In this document: positions 8,437 through 16,972 of the stretch, piece after piece | Position numbering within the stretch: the stretch's first letter is position 1 | Layout: each line of letters begins with the position of its first letter | NCBI GenBank assembly: GCA_044353905.1 | Contig: JBILBA010000001.1 | Location: 124,001-188,000, forward strand | DNA from: MWH-TA3 sp044353905 | Lineage (GTDB): Bacteria > Actinomycetota > Actinomycetes > Actinomycetales > Microbacteriaceae | DNA: 64,000 nt | Direction of reading: 5' to 3' | Translations under genes and position numbers: made by a program | Notes under the pieces: model-generated | The model's input: only the letters and a program-made list of their open reading frames with translations | What the model was told of the DNA's origin: nothing | The model's database searches: none

Positions 8437-9642
8437 ATGACGACCGTCTCTGCCTCCGAGGCGCGACGCCTTGCGCTGGTCGCCCAGGGCTTCGGTTCGA
8501 CCCCGCGCGGGAGGGTAACGACCGATCGCCTCGCCGACACAATCGCGCGGCTCGGAGTTCTTCAACTGGATTCGGTCAATGTGTTTGAACGCAGTCATTA
8601 CCTGCCGATGTTTTCTCGTCTCGGCACGTACGACACCGCGCTTCTCGATTACCTGTTGCTCGAACCGCATGCGCCTGCTACTCACGTCGAATACTGGGCT
8701 CACGAGGCCGCGTTTATCCCCGTTGAGTCGTGGCCTCTGTGGCAGTGGAAAATGCGTGAGAGCCGTGAGCGCAACACGGAACCCGATTCGTGGTTGGCGC
8801 AGCATCGCACACTCGCAGACGACCTACTCGCTCGGCTCCATTCGGAAGGACCTGCGACGTTCAGCCAACTCGAGGGCAAGCGCGACCAGCGCCGGGGCAG
8901 TTGGTGGGACTGGAGCGACGTGAAGGTCGCCCTCGAATACCTGTTCGAGGACGGCGTGATTACGGCGATTGGGCGCACGAACTTTCAGCGAATCTATGCT
9001 CCGGTCGCCGACGTCATTCCCCACCACCTGCTGGACTCCGCGGTGGAGAAACCCGTCGCCCGACGTGCTCTCGTCCTCGACGCGGTTCGGGCGCTCGGCA
9101 TCGGGGTTCTGTCGGACATCGCCGACTATTACCGTTTCAAGGTCGCACCAACCAAGGACGCCCTCGACGAGTTGGTCGACGCTGGCGCGATTCAGCGCGT
9201 GTCGGTCGATGGATGGACTCACCGCGGCGAAACCCTCGATGCGTACATGCTGTCGGGCGCGGTCGTGCCCGCCAAGGCATCAAAGGTGTCAACGATTCTC
9301 ACGCCGTTCGACCCCATCACCTGGAATCGCCCTCGAGCGAGTCGCGTGTTTGGTTTCGACTACAAGATCGAGATTTACACCCCGGCGGCGAAGCGCGTCT
9401 ACGGCTATTACTCGCTACCGATCTTGATGGACGACGCACTGGCGGGGCGCATCGACCTCAAAGCGGATCGAAAAACCAGAACTCTCATCGTCAAGAGCGC
9501 CCACTGGGAACCGAAGCGACCGAAGGACGCCGCCGATCGTCTTGCCGAGGTCGTGCGACGGGCAGCCGACTGGCGTGGACTCGAGAACATCGTGGTGGAC
9601 GACTGGGGCGATGCCGCGGCCGAACTGCGTCGAATCTTTTAG
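8437..9642 (+). CDS. winged-helix DNA-binding protein, YcaQ/AlkZ (HTH_42) family, putative DNA glycosylase
   Basis: A 401-residue protein. The start ATG at 8437 is fixed by the leaderless -10. The N-terminal segment LADTIARLGVLQLDSVNVFERSHYLPMFSRLG is the family hallmark; its Q-x-D (QLD) corresponds to the catalytic motif of E. coli YcaQ (AlkX), while AlkZ has Q-x-Q. EYWAHEAAFIPVESWPLWQW and a winged-helix region follow, with PFDPITWNRPRASRVFGFDYKIEIY in the C-terminal half. Characterised members unhook DNA interstrand crosslinks or alkylated bases. Its role in this organism is inferred from family. Its stop interlocks with that of htpX. Confidence 0.85.
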   Translation: MTTVSASEARRLALVAQGFGSTPRGRVTTDRLADTIARLGVLQLDSVNVFERSHYLPMFSRLGTYDTALLDYLLLEPHAPATHVEYWAHEAAFIPVESWPLWQWKMRESRERNTEPDSWLAQHRTLADDLLARLHSEGPATFSQLEGKRDQRRGSWWDWSDVKVALEYLFEDGVITAIGRTNFQRIYAPVADVIPHHLLDSAVEKPVARRALVLDAVRALGIGVLSDIADYYRFKVAPTKDALDELVDAGAIQRVSVDGWTHRGETLDAYMLSGAVVPAKASKVSTILTPFDPITWNRPRASRVFGFDYKIEIYTPAAKRVYGYYSLPILMDDALAGRIDLKADRKTRTLIVKSAHWEPKRPKDAADRLAEVVRRAADWRGLENIVVDDWGDAAAELRRIF

Positions 9643-10535
9643 AACTTGCCGCCGATTTCAAGCAAGCGACGGACGCGCTCGGCGATGGGTGGGTGCGTCG
9701 AAAACATGCGCTCGAGGAAGTTGGGTTTGTTGGGGTCCGCAATCCACATGTGAGCCATCGATGCCGACTGGCGCTGAAGCGGCGCCGAATACTCCCCGAG
9801 CTTGTGTAGTGCGCTAGCGAGCCCCTCTGGGTTGCGGGTCGTCATCGCGCCGGTCGCGTCGGCGAGGAATTCGCGTTGGCGCGAAATGCCTGCTTGAACG
9901 AGCGCCGACACGAGTGGCGCGATCACCATGGCGATGAGCCCGAACACGAGCGACAGGATGGCCAGACCGCCGTTGTCGCTGCCACGCGAGTTTCGACCGC
10001 CGTAGAACGCCATGCGGAACATGATGTCAGCGATGAAACCGAATGCGACCACGAGCCCGAACACAATGGTCGACACGCGAATGTCGTAGTTCTTGACGTG
10101 TCCCATTTCGTGGGCCATGACGCCCTCGAGCTCCGCGTCGGTCATGATGTCGAGAAGCCCGGTCGTTGCAGCAACCACAGCGTTCTCGGGGTCTCTTCCC
10201 GACGCAAAGGCGTTCGGCGCGGGGTCACTGACGATATACACCTTCGGCATCGGCATCCCGTTGGTGATTGACAGGTTCTCGACAATCCGATACAGGCGGG
10301 GGTTGTCCTTCTGCTCGATCAAGACGGCACCGGACGTCGCCACGGCGATTGACCCCGCGTTGTAGTACTGGAACCAGGCGTAAGCGCCGGCGCCCAGAAT
10401 CGTCATGATCGTGATGGTCCACGAACCGTCGCCCATGAAATAAGCGATGAGCCAGCCGAGTCCACCCAACAACACGATGAACACGAGCAGGATGACGACA
10501 GTGTTCCGCTTGTTCGCGGCAATGGCGCTATACAT
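9639..10535 (-). CDS. htpX: M48 family zinc metalloprotease HtpX
   Basis: A 298-residue membrane metalloprotease. Two helices come first (about 12-34 and 40-57), then the cytosolic protease domain with HEMGH at 142-146 (two zinc His and the catalytic Glu), two more helices (about 155-175 and 190-212), and QREFLADATGA with the third zinc ligand Glu. It degrades damaged membrane proteins. It is immediately downstream of lemA (6 nt), a frequent pairing. The 3' end overlaps the convergent gene by 4 nt. Confidence 0.94.
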   Translation of the reverse strand: MYSAIAANKRNTVVILLVFIVLLGGLGWLIAYFMGDGSWTITIMTILGAGAYAWFQYYNAGSIAVATSGAVLIEQKDNPRLYRIVENLSITNGMPMPKVYIVSDPAPNAFASGRDPENAVVAATTGLLDIMTDAELEGVMAHEMGHVKNYDIRVSTIVFGLVVAFGFIADIMFRMAFYGGRNSRGSDNGGLAILSLVFGLIAMVIAPLVSALVQAGISRQREFLADATGAMTTRNPEGLASALHKLGEYSAPLQRQSASMAHMWIADPNKPNFLERMFSTHPPIAERVRRLLEIGGKF

Positions 10536-10541
10536 CGAGGG

Positions 10542-11111
10542 TTAGAACTGTACTTTCGGGGGCTCGGCGATCGCGTCGGGGTTTTCTACCTCGAAGAAGT
10601 CGCGCATGCTGAACCCGAGCTGCTTCGCCCACACGTTGTTGGGGAAGACGAGGATCATGGTGTTGAACTCGCGCACTCCGCCGTTGTAGAAGCGACGAGA
10701 GGCTTGGATCTTGTTTTCGGTGTCAACGAGTTCCGCCTGCAACTGGAGGAAGTTGTCACTCGCCTTCAGGTCCGGGTAAGCCTCGGCGACGGCGAAGATC
10801 GACTTGAGCGCTGCCTGCATCATTCCTTCAGCAGCAGCAGCTTCGGCGGGGCCGTCGGCATTGACCGTAGCGGCGCGCGCCTTGGTGACGTTTTCGAACA
10901 CGGCCTTTTCGTGCTTGGCATACCCCTTGACCGCTTCGATCAGGTTGGGGATGAGGTCTGCTCGGCGCTTGAGCTGGACCGTGATGTCACTCCACGCTTC
11001 GTCAACACGAACTTTGAGAGTGATGAGGCCGTTGTATGTCGACCAGAGGTAGAGTCCCGCAACGATGGCGAGACCGGCGATGACCAAGAGGACTGTTTGT
11101 GTTGGATCCAT
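10542..11111 (-). CDS. lemA: LemA family membrane protein
   Basis: A 189-residue protein with one N-terminal transmembrane helix (about 6-24, TVLLVIAGLAIVAGLYLWS). A helical domain follows with YNGLITLKVRVDEAWSDITVQLKRRADLIPNLIEAVKGYAKHE and the LemA signature LVDTENKIQASRRFYNGGVREFN; it ends in EPPKVQF. The four-helix-bundle domain faces outside in characterised relatives. Function is unclear; the operon with htpX suggests a role in envelope protein quality control. The start ATG at 11111 lies 124 nt from the divergent hicA. Confidence 0.93.
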   Translation of the reverse strand: MDPTQTVLLVIAGLAIVAGLYLWSTYNGLITLKVRVDEAWSDITVQLKRRADLIPNLIEAVKGYAKHEKAVFENVTKARAATVNADGPAEAAAAEGMMQAALKSIFAVAEAYPDLKASDNFLQLQAELVDTENKIQASRRFYNGGVREFNTMILVFPNNVWAKQLGFSMRDFFEVENPDAIAEPPKVQF

Positions 11112-11202
11112 GGCTTTACTCTACGCGCGGGATGCCAGGAGAAAAAGGCACTTTCCCCCACGGCGAAATTCTCTGGTTGTCCACATTTCTGTAAATCTTG
11201 TT

Positions 11203-11208
11203 AGACTG
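11203..11208 (+). promoter_or_regulatory. candidate promoter of hicAB
   Basis: TAGACT is preceded by TTGTCC with a 19-nt spacer, a loose -35/-10 match, and leaves a leader of roughly 20 nt before hicA. This is pattern matching only. HicB antitoxins usually repress their own promoter, so an operator is expected here, but I could not define one. Confidence 0.3.
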
Positions 11209-11235
11209 TTTTGAGAACGACGCGATGCTGTTCGG

Positions 11236-11433
11236 ATGAGCAAATCGATGGCCACCCGGCGCGCAATTGCGTTGCTCAAAGGGAAAGGATGGCGGATTCT
11301 GAGAACCCGCGGCAGCCACACAGTGTGGAAGTCGCCCCGAGGTGCGCTTTTCACACTTCCGGATGGCCACCGCGAAATCAGCCCAGGCGTCGTCAGAAAG
11401 CTAATGAGAGTTTTGGAGGAGACAGATGACTAA
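11236..11433 (+). CDS. hicA: HicA-family mRNA interferase toxin
   Basis: At 65 residues this is normal HicA size. The dsRBD-like fold is read from RRAIALLKGKGWRILRTRGSHTVWKSPRG, where the His of RGSH is the catalytic residue of HicA RNases, followed by the TLPDGHREISPGVVRKLMR C-terminal helix. HicA cleaves mRNA and tmRNA independently of ribosome position. The stop overlaps the start of the hicB-like gene by 8 nt, so antitoxin translation is coupled to the toxin. Toxin-first order is normal for hicAB. Confidence 0.88.
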   Translation: MSKSMATRRAIALLKGKGWRILRTRGSHTVWKSPRGALFTLPDGHREISPGVVRKLMRVLEETDD

Positions 11434-11806
11434 ACACATTGTCGAGGTATACCGAGACGGCAAATGGTGGATGGCAGACATTTCCGCGCTGGACATATTG
11501 ACTCAGGCACGGCGAATCGCGCACATCGAACATGCGGCACGCGAGGCGATCGCGGTCACCCTCGATGTGGACCCACTCGACTTCGAGATTGAGGTTCGAA
11601 TGAGGCCGATTTCCGATATTGACGTCGAGACGTTACGGGCAGAAATTCACCGTGTCCACGATGCCGCATCAGTCCTCGAGCGCGAGGCGACTGTGCGTTC
11701 GAAGGAACTCACACAACGCCTCGCCCAAGCTGGAGTGCCGTTGCGCGACATCGGTACAATCATCGGTTTCTCGCACCAACGTGCACACCAGTTGCTCGAA
11801 CGCTGA
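11426..11806 (+). CDS. hicB: HicB-like antitoxin with C-terminal helix-turn-helix
   Basis: The N-terminal part (YRDGKWWMADISALDILTQARRIAHIEHAAREAIA, about 10-45) is the degraded-RNase-H-like HicB fold that covers the toxin. A helical linker (about 65-95) leads to a C-terminal HTH (LAQAGVPLRDIGTIIGFSHQRAHQLLE, about 98-125) that would bind the operator. The 126-residue length fits DNA-binding HicB. GGAGGAGA just before the ATG is a good ribosome site inside the end of hicA. It neutralises HicA and should autorepress the operon. Confidence 0.82.
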   Translation: MTKHIVEVYRDGKWWMADISALDILTQARRIAHIEHAAREAIAVTLDVDPLDFEIEVRMRPISDIDVETLRAEIHRVHDAASVLEREATVRSKELTQRLAQAGVPLRDIGTIIGFSHQRAHQLLER

Positions 11807-11856
11807 GTCGTCGTGCATTGGGCTGACTGGGGCTCACTGACCTTAACATGCCCGGG

Positions 11857-11930
11857 TGCCCCAACAGGGATTCGAACCCTGACTGTAACGATTTTAAGTC
11901 GTTTGCCTCTGCCGGTTGGGCTATTGGGGC
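11857..11930 (-). tRNA. tRNA with anticodon UAA (Leu), short variable loop
   Basis: The 74-nt cloverleaf has a perfect acceptor stem GCCCCAA/TTGGGGC with discriminator A and a 5-bp anticodon stem AACGA/TCGTT around the loop CTTAAAA, so the anticodon is TAA. The T arm is CAGGG-TTCGAAT-CCCTG, and no CCA is encoded. The variable loop is only about 5 nt (ACAGT), a type I body, whereas bacterial tRNA-Leu is normally type II with a long variable arm. The D arm (GCCC...AGAGGC) is atypical. It lies 7 nt upstream of the 3' end of ndh on the same strand. Confidence 0.85.
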
Positions 11931-11937
11931 GACGCCC

Positions 11938-13260
11938 TTACTTGCTCGGGCGTGATGCGTATGCCCTGAAGTAAGACTTCGGAGTCTCGCGTAACGTGAG
12001 GGTCGTGGTGTCGCGCCCGACCAGGAACTGCATGATCCAGCCGCCGACGACGCGGAACTTCCGTTCCCACATCGGCATCGCGAGCCCGTGATAACCGCGG
12101 TGCATGAGCCACGCGGGGAAACCGGTGACCGCAATCTTGCCTGACTGGAACACTCCGTGCCCGACGCCCAAACCGGCGACCGCCCCGAGGTTCTTGTGGA
12201 TGTACTCGACCGGGGTTTCACCGCGGAGGACTGCGACGAGGTTCGTGGCGAGACGCTTGGCCTGGCGAACGGCGTGCTGCGCGTTCGGAACACACATTCC
12301 GCCGACACCACCACCCGTGAGGTCGGGGACAGCAGAGTTGTCGCCCGCCGCCCACGCGCCCGCGACGATGGATCCGTCGGCGTTGGTGACCTGCAGCGTT
12401 GCCGACGAGCGGACTCGGCCGCGCTCTTCGACCGGGAGCCCCATCGAGTTGACGACGGGGTTTGCCATCACGCCGGCGGTCCAGACGATGAGGTCCGACT
12501 CGAATTTGATCCCGTTCGACAACTCGACGTTGCCGCCCTTGGCCGACATGAGTTGAGTGTCGAGGTGCACGGTGGCTTGACGCGACGCGAGGTTTCTGAG
12601 AACCCACTGCGAGGTCTTCATCGACACCTCGGGCATGACGCGCGGCATCGCCTCGACCATGTGGAACTTGGTGTCGTCAATCGTGAGTTCGGGGTACTGC
12701 TTGAGCATCGCCGTGGCGAGTGAGCGAAGTTCTGCGAACGTCTCGATTCCCGCGAATCCACCGCCGATGACGGTGACCGTGAGGAGGCGATCGCGTTCTT
12801 TGCCCTTGGGCAGGTTAGCGGCCTTGGCGAAGTTGTCGATGATGCGGTCGCGAACAGCGAGGGCTTCTTCGATGGACTTCATACCGAAGGCTTCGTCCGC
12901 GACTCCCGGAATGGGGAAGGTTCGAGAAACGGACCCAGCCGCAACGACGATGTGGTCGTACTTGGTGGTGTAGCTCTTGCCGGCCGACGGTTCGATGGTC
13001 GCCGTCTTTTTGGCGTGATCGACCGCGACGACTCGTCCCTGCACAACGTGGGTCTTCTTCAGGTGTCGACGCAGAGGAACGATGACATGGCGTGCTTCGA
13101 TCAATCCGGCTGCGACCTCGGGCAGGAATGGGTGGTACGTCATGTACGGAAGCGGGTCGACCAGTGTGACCTCGGCTTCGCCAGCACGCAGGTGCTTTTG
13201 CAACTTAAATGCGGTGTAAAACCCGGTATACCCGCCACCGACGATAAGAATTTTGGCCAC
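11938..13260 (-). CDS. ndh: type II NADH dehydrogenase (NAD(P)/FAD-dependent oxidoreductase)
   Basis: A 440-residue flavoprotein with two Rossmann motifs: ILIVGGGYTGFYTA (residues 4-17) for FAD and VTVIGGGFAGIETFAEL (about 163-179) for NADH. YMTYHPFLPEVAAG and the second FAD-binding segment GAWAAGDNSAVPDL are also present, and the C terminus is amphipathic for membrane binding. It transfers electrons from NADH to quinone without proton pumping, at the inner face of the membrane. The neighbourhood (tRNA downstream, DUF501 upstream) gives no further clue. Confidence 0.92.
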   Translation of the reverse strand: MAKILIVGGGYTGFYTAFKLQKHLRAGEAEVTLVDPLPYMTYHPFLPEVAAGLIEARHVIVPLRRHLKKTHVVQGRVVAVDHAKKTATIEPSAGKSYTTKYDHIVVAAGSVSRTFPIPGVADEAFGMKSIEEALAVRDRIIDNFAKAANLPKGKERDRLLTVTVIGGGFAGIETFAELRSLATAMLKQYPELTIDDTKFHMVEAMPRVMPEVSMKTSQWVLRNLASRQATVHLDTQLMSAKGGNVELSNGIKFESDLIVWTAGVMANPVVNSMGLPVEERGRVRSSATLQVTNADGSIVAGAWAAGDNSAVPDLTGGGVGGMCVPNAQHAVRQAKRLATNLVAVLRGETPVEYIHKNLGAVAGLGVGHGVFQSGKIAVTGFPAWLMHRGYHGLAMPMWERKFRVVGGWIMQFLVGRDTTTLTLRETPKSYFRAYASRPSK

Positions 13261-13300
13261 GACAATTACTCCTGAAATTTATGAGGACAACTGGTCAAAT

Positions 13301-13804
13301 CTAGCGCGTTTCGGGCGCACACACGCACCGTTCGGGCGACCACGTGGCAGCGCCGAGCGCCGCATCCCCCACGAGGTTGACTCCAGGTCCGACAGCGAGG
13401 CTGTGAGCGGCGAGCGCATGAAGGCATTTCACTCGGGAGGGCATGCCGCCCGCGCTGATTCCGTCGAGCTCGTCGACGCGGCCGTGCGCGTCGCGGTCGG
13501 CGATGTACGCGTTGTGTGCAGCGGCGTAGGCCGAAGCGAACTCGGGGTCCGCCGCCAGTTTGTCTTGTTCGCTGACCATGAATCCGTTGGCCTCGAGAGT
13601 TGACAGTGCTGCGGTCGCCCCCGGGTGCGTCAGATAGTAGAACGTGGGAAACGGCGATCCGTCTGCGAGTCGAGGTTTCGTCGCGACGACGGTCGGAGCG
13701 CCACAGATGCATCGCGCCGCGACACCGACGACATCGCGCATCGGCCGTCCCAGTTGAATCCGCATGATCTCGAGGTCGCGTTCGCTCGCGGTGTCGATGG
13801 TCAC
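13301..13804 (-). CDS. DUF501 domain protein
   Basis: The start chosen is GTG at 13804, which overlaps the ftsB stop (GTGA). This gives 167 residues beginning VTIDTASERD. The cysteines of ARCICGAP, the segment PFPTFYYLTHPGA and GMPSRVKCLHALAAHSLAVGPGVNLVGDAAL are the conserved blocks of DUF501, a family found almost only in actinobacteria directly after ftsB and eno. Function is unknown. In many relatives ppx/gppA follows; here the next gene is ndh, so that phosphatase is absent from the cluster. Confidence 0.88.
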   Translation of the reverse strand: MTIDTASERDLEIMRIQLGRPMRDVVGVAARCICGAPTVVATKPRLADGSPFPTFYYLTHPGATAALSTLEANGFMVSEQDKLAADPEFASAYAAAHNAYIADRDAHGRVDELDGISAGGMPSRVKCLHALAAHSLAVGPGVNLVGDAALGAATWSPERCVCAPETR

Positions 13805-14286
13805 TTGGATTCCTCTACCGGGTTGGCGGCAAAGGCATACGACTGGACGAAGGCGTCGATCCAATCGATGTCGGTGGTTTGAACGGTAACCAGCACCTCG
13901 TCCGACTTGGCGAGTTTCGCATCAACGTCATTGACAACGAGGTACGAGATGTCGCCGGGGTACACAAACATGAGTCGTTCCCGCGCTTGCGCTTCGACAT
14001 AGGCACGGTCGGTCCAGCGCATCATGTCCGCTTGCGCTTCGGCGAGGGTCGCACGCGCGGTCGCGACCTCGCGGTCGAGTTCGGCCATCTTCGCCTGCTG
14101 TTCAAACCAAATCTGGACGGGGTGCCATAGGTTCACCACCGCGACGATGGCGATGATGATCCCAACGATGACCGCGCCACTCCGTTGCAGTTCGCGGTCG
14201 ATGAAGTCATCGAGGCTCTGGCGCACGCCGGCTCGCGCCCGACCCGACGATCGGGCGGAACGTTCGGGGCGACGCGGCGAACTCAC
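13801..14286 (-). CDS. ftsB: septum formation initiator FtsB/DivIC family protein
   Basis: A 161-residue bitopic protein. A basic Ser/Arg-rich cytoplasmic N terminus (about 1-35) precedes a transmembrane helix (about 37-56, SGAVIVGIIIAIVAVVNLWH), then an extracytoplasmic coiled coil (about 62-95, QQAKMAELDREVATARATLAE) and ARERLMFVYPGDISYLVVN, the conserved end of the FtsB/DivIC domain. FtsB joins FtsL and FtsQ in the divisome and activates FtsWI. It is placed between eno and DUF501, the standard actinobacterial order, and couples to DUF501 by a GTGA overlap. Confidence 0.92.
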   Translation of the reverse strand: MSSPRRPERSARSSGRARAGVRQSLDDFIDRELQRSGAVIVGIIIAIVAVVNLWHPVQIWFEQQAKMAELDREVATARATLAEAQADMMRWTDRAYVEAQARERLMFVYPGDISYLVVNDVDAKLAKSDEVLVTVQTTDIDWIDAFVQSYAFAANPVEESK

Positions 14287-14328
14287 TCCTCAAGGGTAAC
14301 GCGGACGCCCCCTCGACCTCGTGAACGA

Positions 14329-15609
14329 CTAGGCGGTGAAACGGGGGAACGCGGAACGTCCCGCGTAGACCGCCGCATCGCCGAGCTCCTCTTCGATTCG
14401 AAGCAACTGGTTGTACTTCGCAACGCGTTCACTTCGAGCAGGTGCTCCCGTTTTGATTTGACCACAGTTCGTGGCGACCGCGAGGTCGGCGATGGTCGTG
14501 TCTTCGGTCTCGCCCGAGCGGTGCGACAGGACAGCGGTGTAACCGGCGCGCTGCGCCATCGCTACGGCGTCGAGCGTTTCGGTGAGCGACCCGATCTGGT
14601 TCACCTTGACGAGGATCGAGTTCCCAGCGTGGCGCTGAATGCCGTCGGCGAGACGCTTCGGGTTGGTGACGAACAGGTCGTCCCCCACAATCTGCACCTT
14701 CTCGCCGAGTTCGGCCGTGATGGCCTCCCAGCCGGTCCAGTCGTCCTCGGACAGCGGGTCTTCGATGGTGATGAGAGGGTAAGCGACAACGAGTTCCGAA
14801 TAGTAGGAGATCAGTTCGCCCGAACTCAATTCGCGTCCCTCGAAACGGTACGAGCCGTTCTCGAAGAATTCGGTCGCGGCGACGTCGAGTCCGAGTGCGA
14901 TGTCTTTGCCTGGCGTGAAGCCGGCATTGGCGATGGCTTCCATCAGCAGGTCGAGCGCCGCACGGTTGTTGGCGAGATTCGGGGCGAATCCGCCTTCATC
15001 GCCGAGGCCGGTCGCGAAGCCCTTGGACTTCAGTTCCGACTTCAGTGCGTGATAAGTCTCAACTCCCCAGCGGAGTCCCTCGCTGTACGACTCGGCGCCG
15101 ATCGGCAGAACCATGAATTCCTGGACATCGACGTTGGTGTCGGCGTGGGCTCCACCGTTGATGACGTTCATCATCGGGACGGGGAGGACGTGGGCGTTGG
15201 GTCCACCGAGGTAGCGGAACAGGGGAAGGTCCGCCGACAGCGCCGCGGCCTTGGCGACGGCAAGAGAGACACCGAGAATCGAGTTCGCGCCCAGCTTGGA
15301 CTTGTTGTCGGTTCCGTCCGCTTCGATGAGGGCCGCGTCAATCGCGCGCTGTTCGCTCGCGTCGAGTCCTTCGATGGCTTCCGAGAGAACGTCGATGACG
15401 GCTTCGACGGCCTTGAGCACGCCTTTTCCGCCATAACGCTTGGGGTCCTCGTCGCGCAGCTCGTAGGCTTCGAACGCTCCGGTCGACGCTCCAGACGGGA
15501 CAGCCGCCGAGGCAACCGTTCCGTCGTCCAAAACGACATCGACCTCGATGGTCGGATTTCCGCGCGAGTCGAGAATTTCGCGGGCATCAACAAACGCAAT
15601 AGCGGACAC
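14329..15609 (-). CDS. eno: enolase (phosphopyruvate hydratase)
   Basis: At 426 residues it has typical bacterial enolase length. The N-terminal AREILDSRGNPTIEVDVVL, the GGAHADTNVDVQEFMVLPIGA substrate loop, the catalytic lysine in SILVKVNQIGSLTET, and SHRSGETEDTTIADLAVA are all present, as are the Mg ligands in LGLDVAATE and ITIEDPLSEDDW. It converts 2-phosphoglycerate to phosphoenolpyruvate in glycolysis. The ribosome site AAGGAGAA lies just before the ATG at 15609. ftsB follows on the same strand after 42 nt. Confidence 0.98.
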   Translation of the reverse strand: MSAIAFVDAREILDSRGNPTIEVDVVLDDGTVASAAVPSGASTGAFEAYELRDEDPKRYGGKGVLKAVEAVIDVLSEAIEGLDASEQRAIDAALIEADGTDNKSKLGANSILGVSLAVAKAAALSADLPLFRYLGGPNAHVLPVPMMNVINGGAHADTNVDVQEFMVLPIGAESYSEGLRWGVETYHALKSELKSKGFATGLGDEGGFAPNLANNRAALDLLMEAIANAGFTPGKDIALGLDVAATEFFENGSYRFEGRELSSGELISYYSELVVAYPLITIEDPLSEDDWTGWEAITAELGEKVQIVGDDLFVTNPKRLADGIQRHAGNSILVKVNQIGSLTETLDAVAMAQRAGYTAVLSHRSGETEDTTIADLAVATNCGQIKTGAPARSERVAKYNQLLRIEEELGDAAVYAGRSAFPRFTA

Positions 15610-15648
15610 AGGGTTCTCCTTGGTGGTGGTTAGTTCCAGATTAGGGCG

Positions 15649-16896
15649 TTAGCCGATGGTCTTCCATTCGAGGGGTTCGCCTGGATTGAGAAAGGCATAT
15701 CGACGGAATCCGTCCTTCTCGAGTTGATCGAGGATCGCGCGCGTGTTCTTGGTCTTGTGTACGAGTCGGACGCGCAGTCCTTCCGCCACGAGCGATTTTT
15801 TCTGGTCGATGAGTTCCGTCACCGACAGCGCGGGGTCGTAAATGACCGCGACCGCTGCGGTATCGACAACCGTTTCCGCGGTGACGAGGTCGGCGAGTCG
15901 TTCGAACCCGAGCGAGATCCCGGCGGCGGGTACCTCGGTGCCGAGGAAACGACCGATCATGCCGTCGTATCGGCCTCCTCCACCCAGCGAATAGCCGAGC
16001 TCGGGGTGGGCGACCTCAAAGATCGCACCGGTGTAATACCCCATCCCGCGAACGAGGAACGGGTCGAACACGATCGAGACGCCGTGGCCGACGGCGGCGG
16101 CGATGTCGGCCAGCTCGGCAACCGCGACGGGCGCGACCCCAGCTGGGATTGCGGCGGTCATCGCCTCGAGCGTCGGAGCAGAGGTCGGGTTCGAGTGTTG
16201 CCCCAGCAACGCCTCGAGGCCGGCGAGCGCCGAATCGGTCGCCCCGCGTTCCCGCAGTTCAGCGAGAACACCGTCGGTTCCGATCTTGTCGAGTTTGTCG
16301 AGAGTGATGAGCGCCGAACCGGTATCCGTCAGTCCCAGTGCATCGAGCATGCCGAACAGGATTCGTCGGTCGTTGAGTCGAATCGTGGTGCCGGTAATCC
16401 CGAGGCGATCAAGAGTCGCGGCGGTTGCGGTGATGAGTTCAACTTCGGCGAGAATTCCGGGTTCACCGATGATGTCGATGTCGCACTGGACGAATTGACG
16501 GAATCGACCCTTCTGCGGCCGTTCGGCACGCCAGACGGGCGCGATCTGAATCGCACGGAACACGGGCGGAAGTTCGGCGCGATTGGTCGCATAAAAGCGC
16601 GTGAGCGGAACGGTGAGGTCGTAGCGCAACCCCATGTCGACGAGGTCGTCGGTCGAGGTTGCCGCCGCGATGTCCGCCGCGGACAAACCGCGCTTGAGGA
16701 TTCCGAATGCCAAGGTTTCGTTGTCGCCACCGAGTCCAGCAGAAAGCCGTGACGATTCTTCGACGACGGGCGTCTCGATCTCGTCGAAACCGTTCGCGCG
16801 ATACGACTCGCGGATGATGCCCAGAACGCGGTCTCTTCCCGCCTTTTCGGCGGGGGTGAAGTCACGCATCCCTCGGGGTGGGTTCACCGTCGCCAT
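15649..16896 (-). CDS. hisS: histidyl-tRNA synthetase
   Basis: A 415-residue class II synthetase. Motif 2 lies in APVWRAERPQKGRFRQFVQCDID, RYDLTVPLTRFYA binds histidine/ATP, SLGGGGRYDGMIG is the histidine-specific motif, and the C-terminal anticodon-binding domain ends in KDGFRRYAFLNPGEPLEW. The N-terminal PPRGMRDFTPAE is typical. It charges tRNA-His. It lies 39 nt upstream of eno on the same strand; the divergent membrane-protein gene starts 76 nt away. Confidence 0.96.
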   Translation of the reverse strand: MATVNPPRGMRDFTPAEKAGRDRVLGIIRESYRANGFDEIETPVVEESSRLSAGLGGDNETLAFGILKRGLSAADIAAATSTDDLVDMGLRYDLTVPLTRFYATNRAELPPVFRAIQIAPVWRAERPQKGRFRQFVQCDIDIIGEPGILAEVELITATAATLDRLGITGTTIRLNDRRILFGMLDALGLTDTGSALITLDKLDKIGTDGVLAELRERGATDSALAGLEALLGQHSNPTSAPTLEAMTAAIPAGVAPVAVAELADIAAAVGHGVSIVFDPFLVRGMGYYTGAIFEVAHPELGYSLGGGGRYDGMIGRFLGTEVPAAGISLGFERLADLVTAETVVDTAAVAVIYDPALSVTELIDQKKSLVAEGLRVRLVHKTKNTRAILDQLEKDGFRRYAFLNPGEPLEWKTIG

Positions 16897-16972
16897 TCGC
16901 CTATTGTTTCACAGTTCAACCCCTCTCCTCTGAACGCAGGTCACCGCGCGGTTTCGGTGAGACACTGTAACC

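Noticed and set aside
14185..15633. 482-codon plus-strand frame over eno
   Set aside because: Antisense shadow of enolase.
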